A stretch of DNA of 56,990 nucleotides from Leyella stercorea (GTDB lineage: Bacteria > Bacteroidota > Bacteroidia > Bacteroidales > Bacteroidaceae), in contig NZ_JADYUF010000021.1 in NCBI RefSeq assembly GCF_021531655.1, positions 1 to 56,990 on the forward strand, read 5' to 3'. Below are positions 1 to 7,354 of the stretch, one piece after another. The notes under the pieces were generated by a model, which worked only from the letters and a program-made list of their open reading frames with translations, searched no databases and was not told where the DNA came from. The position numbers were made by a program, and so were the translations under genes. Within the stretch, counting starts at the first letter, position 1. Each line of letters begins with the position of its first letter.

Positions 1-56
1 GCTACTGATTCCGAAAGATTGAGTCTGGCGGAACGGCTTCCACTTGAATTAATCAA

Positions 57-266
57 TTAATAGAACCTACCTTTAATGTTATACTCACCACATAACGTAT
101 CATTATCCAAGAGATGTTTTGTCTTTTCGAAGATTTCCGGTACACCTGGATAAAACTTAAGTTTATCACCATAGCTTAACAACTTCTTGTTGTGCAACCC
201 TGCGAAACGACCTTCTGGCTTAGCATCATTAATAAACTGATTAAGATATATTAGGTCTCTATTCAC
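57..266 (-). pseudogene. HAD-family hydrolase remnant
   Basis: A 69-residue reading frame whose middle (GRFAGLHNKKLLSYGDKL, then FYPGVPEIFEKTK) resembles the cap region of Bacteroidetes HAD-superfamily hydrolases. Neither the N-terminal DxD nucleophile motif nor the C-terminal GDxxxD motif is present, so the piece cannot be an active phosphatase. Nothing upstream on the minus strand (to about 300) restores the missing N-terminus in another frame. I read it as a decayed internal fragment at the edge of an accessory region. The family call is by resemblance only. Confidence 0.5.
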
Positions 267-318
267 CTTGTATAGCTAAATAATTAATTTAAGTACTTGA
301 AGACAAAAAGACATAAGA

Positions 319-636
319 ATGTATAAAACAATTGAAATAAAAGACATTATAGGATCTTTCTGTGACATAATGTCTTGCCAGTTAAGGGTAGATATGAATG
401 ACGTGAGAAAAGTAATGAAGATAGTAAATGAAGAAGATGACTTTATAACAACAGTATTCACCCATAAGGCAATATGTCGTGTAAACGAACTTTTAGGAAT
501 AGACGTTGATGACAAATGTAATTTGATATCCCCTGATGAGACTGTTCGTAATGAGTTTATCAGAGAGTATTACCGTGTAGATTCCTCAACCCGTACCATT
601 GTATCAGAAGTTATAAGAGAATATATAAAGAAATGA
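319..636 (+). CDS. small hypothetical protein, coupled to the HD phosphohydrolase
   Basis: A 105-residue protein that I do not recognise. It is acidic and probably soluble and helical, with no signal peptide or membrane segment. Its stop codon overlaps the start of the next gene by four bases (ATGA, 633-636), an arrangement typical of translational coupling, so the two products probably work together. It could be a regulator, an inhibitor or a partner subunit of the HD enzyme; nothing in the sequence decides between these. Confidence 0.6.
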   Translation: MYKTIEIKDIIGSFCDIMSCQLRVDMNDVRKVMKIVNEEDDFITTVFTHKAICRVNELLGIDVDDKCNLISPDETVRNEFIREYYRVDSSTRTIVSEVIREYIKK

Positions 637-1451
637 AAGGTTATAAAATCTTCCTTGATACTGTACATGGATATATTTCTGTACCAAATGGGTATTGTGA
701 CAAGTTTGTAGATACAGCAAATTTTCAACGTTTGCGTAGGATAGAGCAGTTGTCTTCCCGTTCGTTATATCCATGTGCTCGTCATGACCGTTTCGTTCAT
801 TCCATTGGTGTGTTTCATATTGGAGAAAGGCTTTTGGATACAATCAAGTCTGACGGTGTAGAATTGGATGAAAGCCTAAGGCAGTCATTTCTTATAGCAT
901 GTCTGCTTCACGATGTTGGTCACTCTCCGTTTTCTCATACATTGGAGAGCTGTTTTGGTAGCACGTCCGATTTGTTTGACGTGTATAAGTCATATCTTGT
1001 AGCAAATGGGATAGAAGACCAATCACTCCAAAAACTTGATGTAACTCAAACGGATGTAAAACAACATGAAATTATGTCTGCTCTTCTATGTGTCACTACA
1101 TATAAGGATGCTATACAGTCATTAAAAGGCTATCCTGCATTGATTGGAAGAATGATAATGGGTTTTCAATATATTGATGATTCAAAATCATTAGAAAACT
1201 GTTTTATCTCCCTATTACATGGAGATGTTATTGATGCCGATAAACTTGACTATATCTGTAGGGACAAATGGTCTTCTGGTTATCAGAACAACTCAGTTGA
1301 TGTTGAGAGGATTATTAAGTCTGTAAAATTGTACAGGAATAATGAAGGGGAATATAGCATCGTTTATTTGAAAAATGCTTTGTATGACATACAGAGTATG
1401 ATTGATAACAAGATATACATTATTCATATAACTATGCCCCGCAACAAATAA
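633..1451 (+). CDS. HD-domain phosphohydrolase (COG1078/SAMHD1-like), frameshifted near its end
   Basis: Metal-dependent HD superfamily hydrolase. Visible motifs are RFVHSIGV (about residues 53-60), which supplies the first metal-binding histidine, the HD dyad in LLHDVGHSPFSH (91-102), and a distal block GDVIDADKLDY that provides the final aspartate. Family members hydrolyse dNTPs or related phosphoesters; the substrate here is unknown. The protein is 272 residues and shorter than usual relatives, because it stops soon after YDIQSMIDNK. From 1412 the -1 frame continues with a segment (SYNYAPQQIKLLALSLY) that fits the expected SYxYAHHK-like continuation, ending at 1495. A one-base deletion around 1410-1412 would explain this. 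All catalytic residues lie before the break. It is translationally coupled to the small gene upstream and lies in an accessory region with an ATPase-nuclease-like pair. Confidence 0.7.
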   Translation: MKGYKIFLDTVHGYISVPNGYCDKFVDTANFQRLRRIEQLSSRSLYPCARHDRFVHSIGVFHIGERLLDTIKSDGVELDESLRQSFLIACLLHDVGHSPFSHTLESCFGSTSDLFDVYKSYLVANGIEDQSLQKLDVTQTDVKQHEIMSALLCVTTYKDAIQSLKGYPALIGRMIMGFQYIDDSKSLENCFISLLHGDVIDADKLDYICRDKWSSGYQNNSVDVERIIKSVKLYRNNEGEYSIVYLKNALYDIQSMIDNKIYIIHITMPRNK

Positions 1452-1543
1452 AACTATTAGCGCTGTCACTGTATCAATATCTTTTATCTGTTTAATTTAG
1501 AAATATATAGTTCATAGATAATGCAATATTGAATTGAATTCGT

Positions 1544-1551
1544 TATCTTTG
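1544..1551 (+). promoter_or_regulatory. Bacteroidetes -7 box (TATCTTTG)
   Basis: Exact match to TAnnTTTG, the Bacteroidetes sigma-ABfr -7 consensus, immediately before the tandem repeat at 1555-1692. A start of transcription near 1557 would give a leader of about 190 nt to the ATPase gene at 1750. No clear -33 TTG at the usual spacing was seen. Confidence 0.4.
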
Positions 1552-1554
1552 CAG

Positions 1555-1692
1555 AAGATTGGCTGCACCTCAGCAATTCAAGCACACTTGATTGCATTCG
1601 GTTTGCACAATCTTTGCATAAGATTGGCTGCACCTCGGCAAAACATTCAAGCAAGCTTGATATTCTGCTCTCGGTTTGCACAATCTTTGCAT
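1555..1692 (+). repeat. two tandem copies of a promoter-like dispersed repeat
   Basis: Two imperfect units, 1555-1619 (65 bp) and 1620-1692 (73 bp). Each starts AAGATTGGCTGCACCTC, carries a CAAGCA..CTTGAT core and ends CGGTTTGCACAATCTTTGCAT-like. The end of each unit resembles a -7 region, so the units could act as extra promoters for the ATPase gene that follows. A diverged copy of the same family lies inside the RNase H-like gene at 53056-53127. Together with the rest of 1452-1749 this fills the gap between the HD gene and the ATPase gene. Confidence 0.7.
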
Positions 1693-1749
1693 TGACAGAC
1701 CATAAGGTTTGTGATAATATCAATAACATCAGTTAAAACAATAAGTGAT

Positions 1750-2973
1750 ATGACCACTCTCAAAATACAAAACGTCGGACCATTACTGTCGGCATATGTC
1801 GAATTCAAGAAATGCACTTTGTTTATTGGAGAACAAGGTGCAGGTAAAAGTACAATCGCAAAGTTGTATTCTCTGTTCACATGGCTTGAAAAGGGATTGT
1901 TAAGACATACGATTTCTGAAGATTCGGTGATAAAATATAATCGATTTAAAAACAAGTACGCTGCATATCATAATCTGAAATCATATTTCTCAGAACAATC
2001 ATACATCCTATATACTGGTGAGCAGTATGTCTTCGAATACGAAAATGAACACCTGGACATTAGGCGAAATGATTCAAATGGTGAGTTGAATTCTGCTAAG
2101 GTGATGTACGTTCCTGCAGAGCGTAACTTGCTGAGCGTAGTGGAGAGTGGCAAATTGCAAAGTGGATTGTCTGAAGCAATGCAAACCTTGATGGAGGAAC
2201 TGAACAATGCCAAAGCTTATTATGCCAAAGGTGTGGATTTGCCAATCGGAGGTATGAACTTCACATACGACAGACTGAACAAGGTGAGCTGGATAAATGG
2301 AAAGAATGCAAATGGTAGGGAGTTTAAAATTGCATTGAAGGAAGCTTCAAGTGGTTATCAGTCGTTGATGCCTATGACGCTTGTTTGTCATTATTTATCA
2401 GATCTTGTTCTGAATAGTGGGGCTGAGACTATGGACTATAAAGAACAGCAACGATTGCAACAGGAGGTGGATAAGATAATGGAGGATAATAAAATCTCCG
2501 ATACTGTAAAAAATGCAATGCTTCGAAATATATCTGCAAGGTACAGATATACTGAGAATGTGAATGTGGTGGAGGAGATGGAGCAAAACCTATACCCGGA
2601 ATCACAAAAGCGTGTTTTGTTTGACCTACTTAGCATTAACAATAGATTGGAACGCAACAAATTGGTGTTGACAACTCATAGCCCGTATTTGGTGAACTAC
2701 GTGACCCTTGTTGTGAAAGCCGCTATGATAGAGCCGCAGATTCCTGCAGATGCCGTTGAACTGAAAGATTCATTATATGGTATAGTTCCAGCAGAGTCAA
2801 TAATGAATGCTTCTGATTTGGCTATATATGAATTGAGAGATGGCGAAGCAAGGTTATTGGAAAATTATGATGGTATTCCTTCGGATTCGAACTATCTAAA
2901 TCAACAGATGGCTGAGACAAACTATTTGTTTGACCAACTGCTTGACATCGAAGAACAAATACAGGAGGCATAA
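1750..2973 (+). CDS. AAA ATPase (ABC/OLD-like) of a two-gene accessory system
   Basis: A 407-residue P-loop ATPase of the AAA_15/AAA_21 type. Visible parts in order: N-terminal strand with LKIQNVGPL, Walker A GEQGAGKST (27-35), an ABC-signature-like SSGYQSLMPM (about 205), a Walker B region VVEEMEQNLYPESQ, and a distal switch histidine in TTHSPYLV. The long helical insert between Walker A and Walker B is typical of SMC/RecF-like defence ATPases. I start at 1750 because homologues begin with an MTTLKIQNVG-like strand; an in-frame start at 1711 would add 13 unconserved residues. The next gene begins two bases after the stop, so the pair is surely co-transcribed. It probably senses or remodels nucleic acid and drives its partner; a defence role is inferred from domain type and context. 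Confidence 0.8.
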   Translation: MTTLKIQNVGPLLSAYVEFKKCTLFIGEQGAGKSTIAKLYSLFTWLEKGLLRHTISEDSVIKYNRFKNKYAAYHNLKSYFSEQSYILYTGEQYVFEYENEHLDIRRNDSNGELNSAKVMYVPAERNLLSVVESGKLQSGLSEAMQTLMEELNNAKAYYAKGVDLPIGGMNFTYDRLNKVSWINGKNANGREFKIALKEASSGYQSLMPMTLVCHYLSDLVLNSGAETMDYKEQQRLQQEVDKIMEDNKISDTVKNAMLRNISARYRYTENVNVVEEMEQNLYPESQKRVLFDLLSINNRLERNKLVLTTHSPYLVNYVTLVVKAAMIEPQIPADAVELKDSLYGIVPAESIMNASDLAIYELRDGEARLLENYDGIPSDSNYLNQQMAETNYLFDQLLDIEEQIQEA

Positions 2974-2975
2974 AT

Positions 2976-3485
2976 ATGGAGGATGTCGTAGATTTCTTTA
3001 TTCCTAAGTGCCAAATGCTTGGAATAACGGCGGAAATGTTTGGTATTTGTGATGATGATGACAAGGCAGAGAAGACTCCTGCATATGTCAGTCTCGATAA
3101 CGAAGAGAAATGGGGCGCTATTATAAAAAACCATAGTGGAAAACCATTGAATTTTACAGCGGTGGACAATTGTGTTGTTGTTCGGAGAGATAATGATGAT
3201 ATGGAAAACCGTTGTGATGCGATGTTGTCAAATGCAGATAATTTGGTGTTTGTAGAGTTAAAGAACGAACGCCAAAAATGGTTTCCACATGCTGTCGAAC
3301 AATTGCAGAAGACAATAGATGTTTTCAAGCAATATAACGATGTTAGTATGTATAAAAGGAAACGTGCATACGCATGTAATGTCAGGCACCCGAATTTTGC
3401 TTATAGTAACAAGGAACTGAAACAAAAGTTTTACCAGACAAATGGTTTCAGATTATATGACGAAATGACAATAGAGTTCAGATAG
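2976..3485 (+). CDS. PD-(D/E)XK-like partner of the AAA ATPase
   Basis: A 169-residue protein I cannot assign to a named family. The central stretch RCDAMLSNADNLVFVELK contains D81 followed by E94-x-K96, each at the end of a hydrophobic strand, with HAVEQLQ (about 105-111) after it. This D...ExK pattern followed by a helix with a glutamine is the classic arrangement of PD-(D/E)XK nucleases, so a small metal-dependent DNase or RNase is plausible. The first 70 residues are unrecognised. It lies two bases after the ATPase gene. It could instead be a nuclease-fold protein without activity or an antitoxin; the nuclease reading is inference from one motif. Confidence 0.65.
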   Translation: MEDVVDFFIPKCQMLGITAEMFGICDDDDKAEKTPAYVSLDNEEKWGAIIKNHSGKPLNFTAVDNCVVVRRDNDDMENRCDAMLSNADNLVFVELKNERQKWFPHAVEQLQKTIDVFKQYNDVSMYKRKRAYACNVRHPNFAYSNKELKQKFYQTNGFRLYDEMTIEFR

Positions 3486-3946
3486 AGTCCTTTTCGCTGT
3501 AAGCAGATTGGATGAAACAATAATGAATCCCCGTCCGAATGACGGCGTTAGTGCAGAGCGATACTGCAACGGGGAACAAGGCAATATTGAATTATGAATT
3601 AGGAGTTACGAGTTGTTCTCGGCTATGCCTGCGATTTGGAATTGAACATTTTTGAATTGTTATGGAACGTGAATTACCAGAAATAAATTTTGTCATTAAA
3701 TGAATTCATGAGTAATTTATGGTGAATTCGTGAAAAAGAACTTTATGCTGGGTGCGGTGGTTTTTCGGACACGAATTATCAGGAATTATCCAGAATTTTT
3801 ACCACGAATTGTATTTATGAGTAATTGACGGCACGCTTATGTGGAGTCATTGGAGGAATAATTATAAAACCTACTTTTTGTAAATAATTTACAAAAAGCT
3901 TCAATTATGTTTTGTTTGTTGATGAAAATAAACTAACTTTACTTTT
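3486..3946. repeat. intergenic region with AT-rich dispersed repeats
   Basis: No gene is visible. Near 3590-3650 there is a GAATTAGGAGTTACGAG motif and a CGATTTGGAATT motif, both recurring at 8820-8845 and (reverse complement) at 9885-9905. Two AT-rich segments, 3665-3732 and 3767-3822, are built from GTGAATTACC, ATTCATGAGTAATTTATGG and ACACGAATTATC words and match the hairpin element at 9772-9858. These look like degenerate copies of small dispersed repeats. A promoter for the decayed gene at 3947 may lie at its right edge. Confidence 0.55.
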
Positions 3947-4347
3947 ATGTTAGTAAGATTCAAATTCAGTAATTTTAAGTGCTTTAGAGACGAAGCAGTC
4001 CTAAGCATGTGGCTTCTAAATATAAGAGCGATGACAAGGTGGACAATACATTTAAGACGGATTATTACTCCTTGTTGAAATCGGCTGCTGTTTATGGTGC
4101 TAATGCAAGTGGCAAGACTAAACTATTTCAAGCATTTGATTTTATGCGTGATGTGGTTTTGTCGTCAGACAAACAGTCGGACGGTTGGCAGGAGAAGTAT
4201 GCTCCTTTTAAATTGTCAACGGTGTCAACAAAAGAGTCAAGCGTATTTGAGGTTGTCTTCATTTTGGAGGGGTTGCAATATAGATATGGCTTGCCGCAAC
4301 GCAGAGGATGCCAACGAAATCATGTGGTATGCTACTCAGGCGCGTGA
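3947..4347 (+). pseudogene. AAA ATPase (AAA_21/RloA-like), frameshifted and truncated
   Basis: The true N-terminus begins at 3947 with MLVRFKFSNFKCFRDE, a standard opening of AAA_21-type ATPases. After ...AVLSM the frame is wrong; the +2 frame from 4009 continues VASKYKSDDKVDNTFKT and then YGANASGKT, the Walker A motif. Homologues read LSMVASK, so one G was lost at 4009-4010 (ATGGTG became ATGTG). The frame ends near 4296, after LEGLQYRYG, where sequence of a different kind begins. The signature and Walker B regions are absent. A dead gene, probably once part of a defence or toxin unit. Confidence 0.75.
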
Positions 4348-5118
4348 TGCTTATGCACTACTGACGGCATTAAGCTATATCCGAGGGTGAGGACACGACG
4401 GATGGATGACGACGACTTTGTGTCGACTGATGCCTTGGCGCATGGTATAGACACATGATTGCAATTCCGCACCTTCTATATCCAACCCTCAGAACCCAGC
4501 AAACTGTATGCATTTAAGGAGAAACTGGATGACCTGACGCTCTGGGAGGACGAGGAAGGCAACAGGGCTTACAGAAAAGAATATGAAAGCTTGCTGACAC
4601 AGACTGACAAGGACGAATGGCTGGCTAAGAAAAATGCCTGGACTGAGGATGTGGAGAAGTTCAGGAGGGAGGCGAACGGGAATGTCATGTATTTCAACGC
4701 CAAGATAGACATGAAATACAGCTATGGCTATACCGACAGATTGCTTGCCGACTTTGAGGAGATTGAACTGAGGACTGAACAGAGGACTGACGGAAATGTG
4801 CTGGTTTATTATCGTGACAACGATTTCGGCAGATGGAAGTCGGCTGGTGTATATGCAAAGGTGTTCAGGCAAGCCTACGACTTAAGAGTAGTGCAGAACG
4901 TGAAAGGCAAATATCTGGTACGCACAAAGATGTTTGAACCTTTGGAGAGTAAGGAACAGGAATATGATTTTGCCGAACTGTTAGACAACGTCATTTTGCA
5001 TTTTGTTCGAAATGACAAAGAATATTGGGCGTACCTTGAAAACAATATTTGTTTCGCTAAGAAACCAGAACTTGTAACTATAGGTTTTCTGAACTTCCTG
5101 AAGATGGATGATGTGTAA
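4286..5118 (+). pseudogene. decayed gene of unknown function
   Basis: Three pieces in one direction look like one broken coding sequence: 4286-4390 (ending ARDAYALLTALSYIRG), 4387-4458 (RTRRMDDDDFVSTDALAH, closed by TGA) and, in the same frame as the second piece, 4459-5118, a 219-residue open frame without an ATG start. The last is rich in acidic and aromatic residues (WLAKKNAWTEDVEKF, MKYSYGYTDRLLADFEEIEL) and ends with FLKMDDV. I recognise no family. One frameshift near 4387 and a nonsense codon at 4456 would account for the layout. The join to the ATPase remnant near 4290 looks like a deletion junction. Confidence 0.5.
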
Positions 5119-5205
5119 TGACGGCAAGAACGTACCAATACTAAAGAAGCGGATGAAGCGATAAGGAAAATAGAAGGAGGGTGTATACCTTAACTATAAT
5201 AAGCC

Positions 5206-6252
5206 TCAGCGTTGTATGCGTCCGCCAGAAGAAGTAAGATTGCTGATGATTTCCTCTTCGGTGACGAGGTTCTGATCGCCAGGAATAGTATTCTTTAGAG
5301 CACTTGCCGAGAGGGCGAAGTCGAGACAATACTGATTGTCGGCTGCCCATTTCTGATGGGCGTGAATATAGCCTGCTACAAATGCGTCGCCAACGCCCAT
5401 AGGGTCGACAATAGGCTGTATGTCGTATATCTTGGTGGTGTACAGACTGTCGTGTACGGCATCATAGAGCAAGCCTGTAAGAGTATGATGGGAACTTGCC
5501 AACTGGTTGCGCAAAGCCATAACCATCTTCTTGCACTTGGGGAAGAGAACGTGTATCTTACGGAAATACTCCTGATAAGCCTCACGATTGATGACATAAC
5601 CGGCATCCAGAGCATTGAACGGTATGTGCTTGACACCACTTGCCACCTCCCACTCGTTCTGGTCGCCAAAGACAATGTCGCTATATTGCATCATGTTGTA
5701 TATGACATCGTGAGGCTGCATGCCATAACCCCAAAGATTCTTACGATAGTTGATGTCGCAGACAATGGTCAGTCCCTTAGCCTCAGCAAGTTGCAGGGCA
5801 TCCATAGTAGACTCCATGGAGTCGCGACTGATTGCACACGTTATGCCAGAGCAATGGAATACGGCAGCATCGCCAAGCACCTTGTCCCATTCCACCATAC
5901 CACGCTTTAAGGAATACATGGCAGAATTCTTGCGGTCGTATATCACATGCGAATTGCGCATTGCCACAGCCTCCTCAAAATAGTAAGTGCCCAGACGTTC
6001 GCCGCCACGCACCACATGGCTCACGTTGAGACCATACTCTCTGAGGTGCATCAATGCTGCATCGCCCATGGCACCATAGGGCAATCGGCTGACGTATTCG
6101 ACGTTGTTGCCCAGATAAGCAAGCGAGATGGCAGTATTGGCCTCGCTTCCGCCATAGTTGCCAAGCATGCGATGTCCCTGTGTGAGACGCTGGTATCCGG
6201 GCTTTGAAAGCCTTAGTAGTATCTCTCCAAAAGTTACTATCTTCGTATTCAT
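5206..6252 (-). CDS. kdgK: PfkB-family sugar kinase, probably 2-dehydro-3-deoxygluconokinase
   Basis: A 348-residue ribokinase/PfkB-fold kinase that transfers phosphate from ATP to a sugar acid. The N-terminus (IVTFGEILLRLS) and the GGSEANTAISLAYLG block are the substrate-binding half. The C-terminal signature DPMGVGDAFVAG holds the catalytic aspartate and anion hole (usual form DTTGAGDAF). The best match by eye is KdgK, which makes 2-keto-3-deoxy-6-phosphogluconate in uronate breakdown. No aldolase (kdgA) or uronate genes are adjacent, so the exact substrate is uncertain. I start at 6252 (MNTKIV); an ATG at 6381 would add 43 unconserved residues and run through the likely promoter. The gene is divergent from glsA. 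Confidence 0.8.
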   Translation of the reverse strand: MNTKIVTFGEILLRLSKPGYQRLTQGHRMLGNYGGSEANTAISLAYLGNNVEYVSRLPYGAMGDAALMHLREYGLNVSHVVRGGERLGTYYFEEAVAMRNSHVIYDRKNSAMYSLKRGMVEWDKVLGDAAVFHCSGITCAISRDSMESTMDALQLAEAKGLTIVCDINYRKNLWGYGMQPHDVIYNMMQYSDIVFGDQNEWEVASGVKHIPFNALDAGYVINREAYQEYFRKIHVLFPKCKKMVMALRNQLASSHHTLTGLLYDAVHDSLYTTKIYDIQPIVDPMGVGDAFVAGYIHAHQKWAADNQYCLDFALSASALKNTIPGDQNLVTEEEIISNLTSSGGRIQR

Positions 6253-6331
6253 ATTCTTTTGTTTGATTTTAAGTAGTGCGTAAAAGTAATCATTTTTCTG
6301 AAGAAAAACACTATGTATAATATATTTTTTG

Positions 6332-6339
6332 TATTTTTG
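6332..6339 (+). promoter_or_regulatory. -7 box (TATTTTTG) of glsA
   Basis: Matches TAnnTTTG and lies about 50 bp before the glsA start in the 137-bp divergent spacer with the kinase gene. No -33 element is clear. Confidence 0.45.
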
Positions 6340-6389
6340 CGTCAGTATTACAACTTGCATCGTATAATATACCACTAACAACGAAATCT

Positions 6390-7304
6390 ATGGACTACCA
6401 GCCTTTATTGCAGAAAATAAGAAATGAGATAGAAATATACGCCCATGAAGGCAAACAGGCCGACTATATCCCGGCTTTAGCCAATGTCAATCCCGACCAG
6501 TTTGGAATGTGTCTTGACTTGCTCGACGGCCGTACCTATCGCCTTGGTGACTCTGATGTGAAATTCTCCATACAGAGCATAGCAAAAGTGTTTTCGCTTG
6601 CCATCGCCTTAAGCATTCTGGGCAAGGAACTGTGGAAGCGTATAGGCAAGGAACCTTCGGGCTCGGCTTTCAATTCGCTCGTGCAGCTCGAATACGAACA
6701 CGGCAAACCCCGTAATCCATTTATCAATGCCGGAGCATTGGTTACTGCCGATGTGTTGCTCACGCATCTGGACAATCCCAAAGAATTCTTCATAAACTTT
6801 GTGCGTACCATCGCCGGCAATCCCGACATTGACTACTCGGAGGAGACGATGCAGTCGGAACTGAGTTGCTGCTATCTTAATGCGTCGATAGCCTATCTGC
6901 TGAAGCATCATGGCAATCTGCACAATGAGGTGAACGATGTGCTGGAGTTTTACTGTACTATATGCTCAGTAGAGATGAGCTGTGAGGACCTTGCACACGC
7001 CTTTATGGCTTTCGCCAAGAGCAATGAACCCTTCTCGCATGCGGGAGTAAACCTGACCGTGTCGAGGGTGAAACGCATCAATGATATAATGCAGACTTGT
7101 GGATTTTATGATGAAGCAGGCGAATTTTCATTTCTTGTCGGACTGCCAGGCAAGAGTGGAGTAGGAGGGGGCATCGTAGCTCTGTATCCCTCACGCTACT
7201 CCATAGCAGTATGGAGTCCGCGACTCAACTCGAAGGGTAACTCGATAATGGGTATGAAAGCATTGGAACTGTTCACCTCAGAGACTGAAGAGCCGATATT
7301 CTGA
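6390..7304 (+). CDS. glsA: glutaminase A
   Basis: A 304-residue serine-dependent glutaminase (beta-lactamase-like fold) that hydrolyses glutamine to glutamate and ammonia in the cytoplasm. Visible family motifs are FSIQSIAKVF, with the SxxK catalytic serine and lysine, the block RNPFINAGALV, and GLPGKSGVGGGI near the C-terminus. Length matches the usual ~305 residues. The gene stands alone with its own promoter-like box. Bacteroidales often pair glutaminase with a glutamate/GABA antiporter for acid resistance, but no such transporter is adjacent here. Confidence 0.93.
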   Translation: MDYQPLLQKIRNEIEIYAHEGKQADYIPALANVNPDQFGMCLDLLDGRTYRLGDSDVKFSIQSIAKVFSLAIALSILGKELWKRIGKEPSGSAFNSLVQLEYEHGKPRNPFINAGALVTADVLLTHLDNPKEFFINFVRTIAGNPDIDYSEETMQSELSCCYLNASIAYLLKHHGNLHNEVNDVLEFYCTICSVEMSCEDLAHAFMAFAKSNEPFSHAGVNLTVSRVKRINDIMQTCGFYDEAGEFSFLVGLPGKSGVGGGIVALYPSRYSIAVWSPRLNSKGNSIMGMKALELFTSETEEPIF

Positions 7305-7354
7305 CATCCCATTATACTAATAAACAATGTGTAATCTTAAAAATAAATACTATT

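Noticed and set aside
5356..5910. 184-codon open frame opposite the sugar kinase
   Set aside because: It is the antisense of the kdgK reading frame, without any family motif; the kinase on the minus strand explains the open frame.
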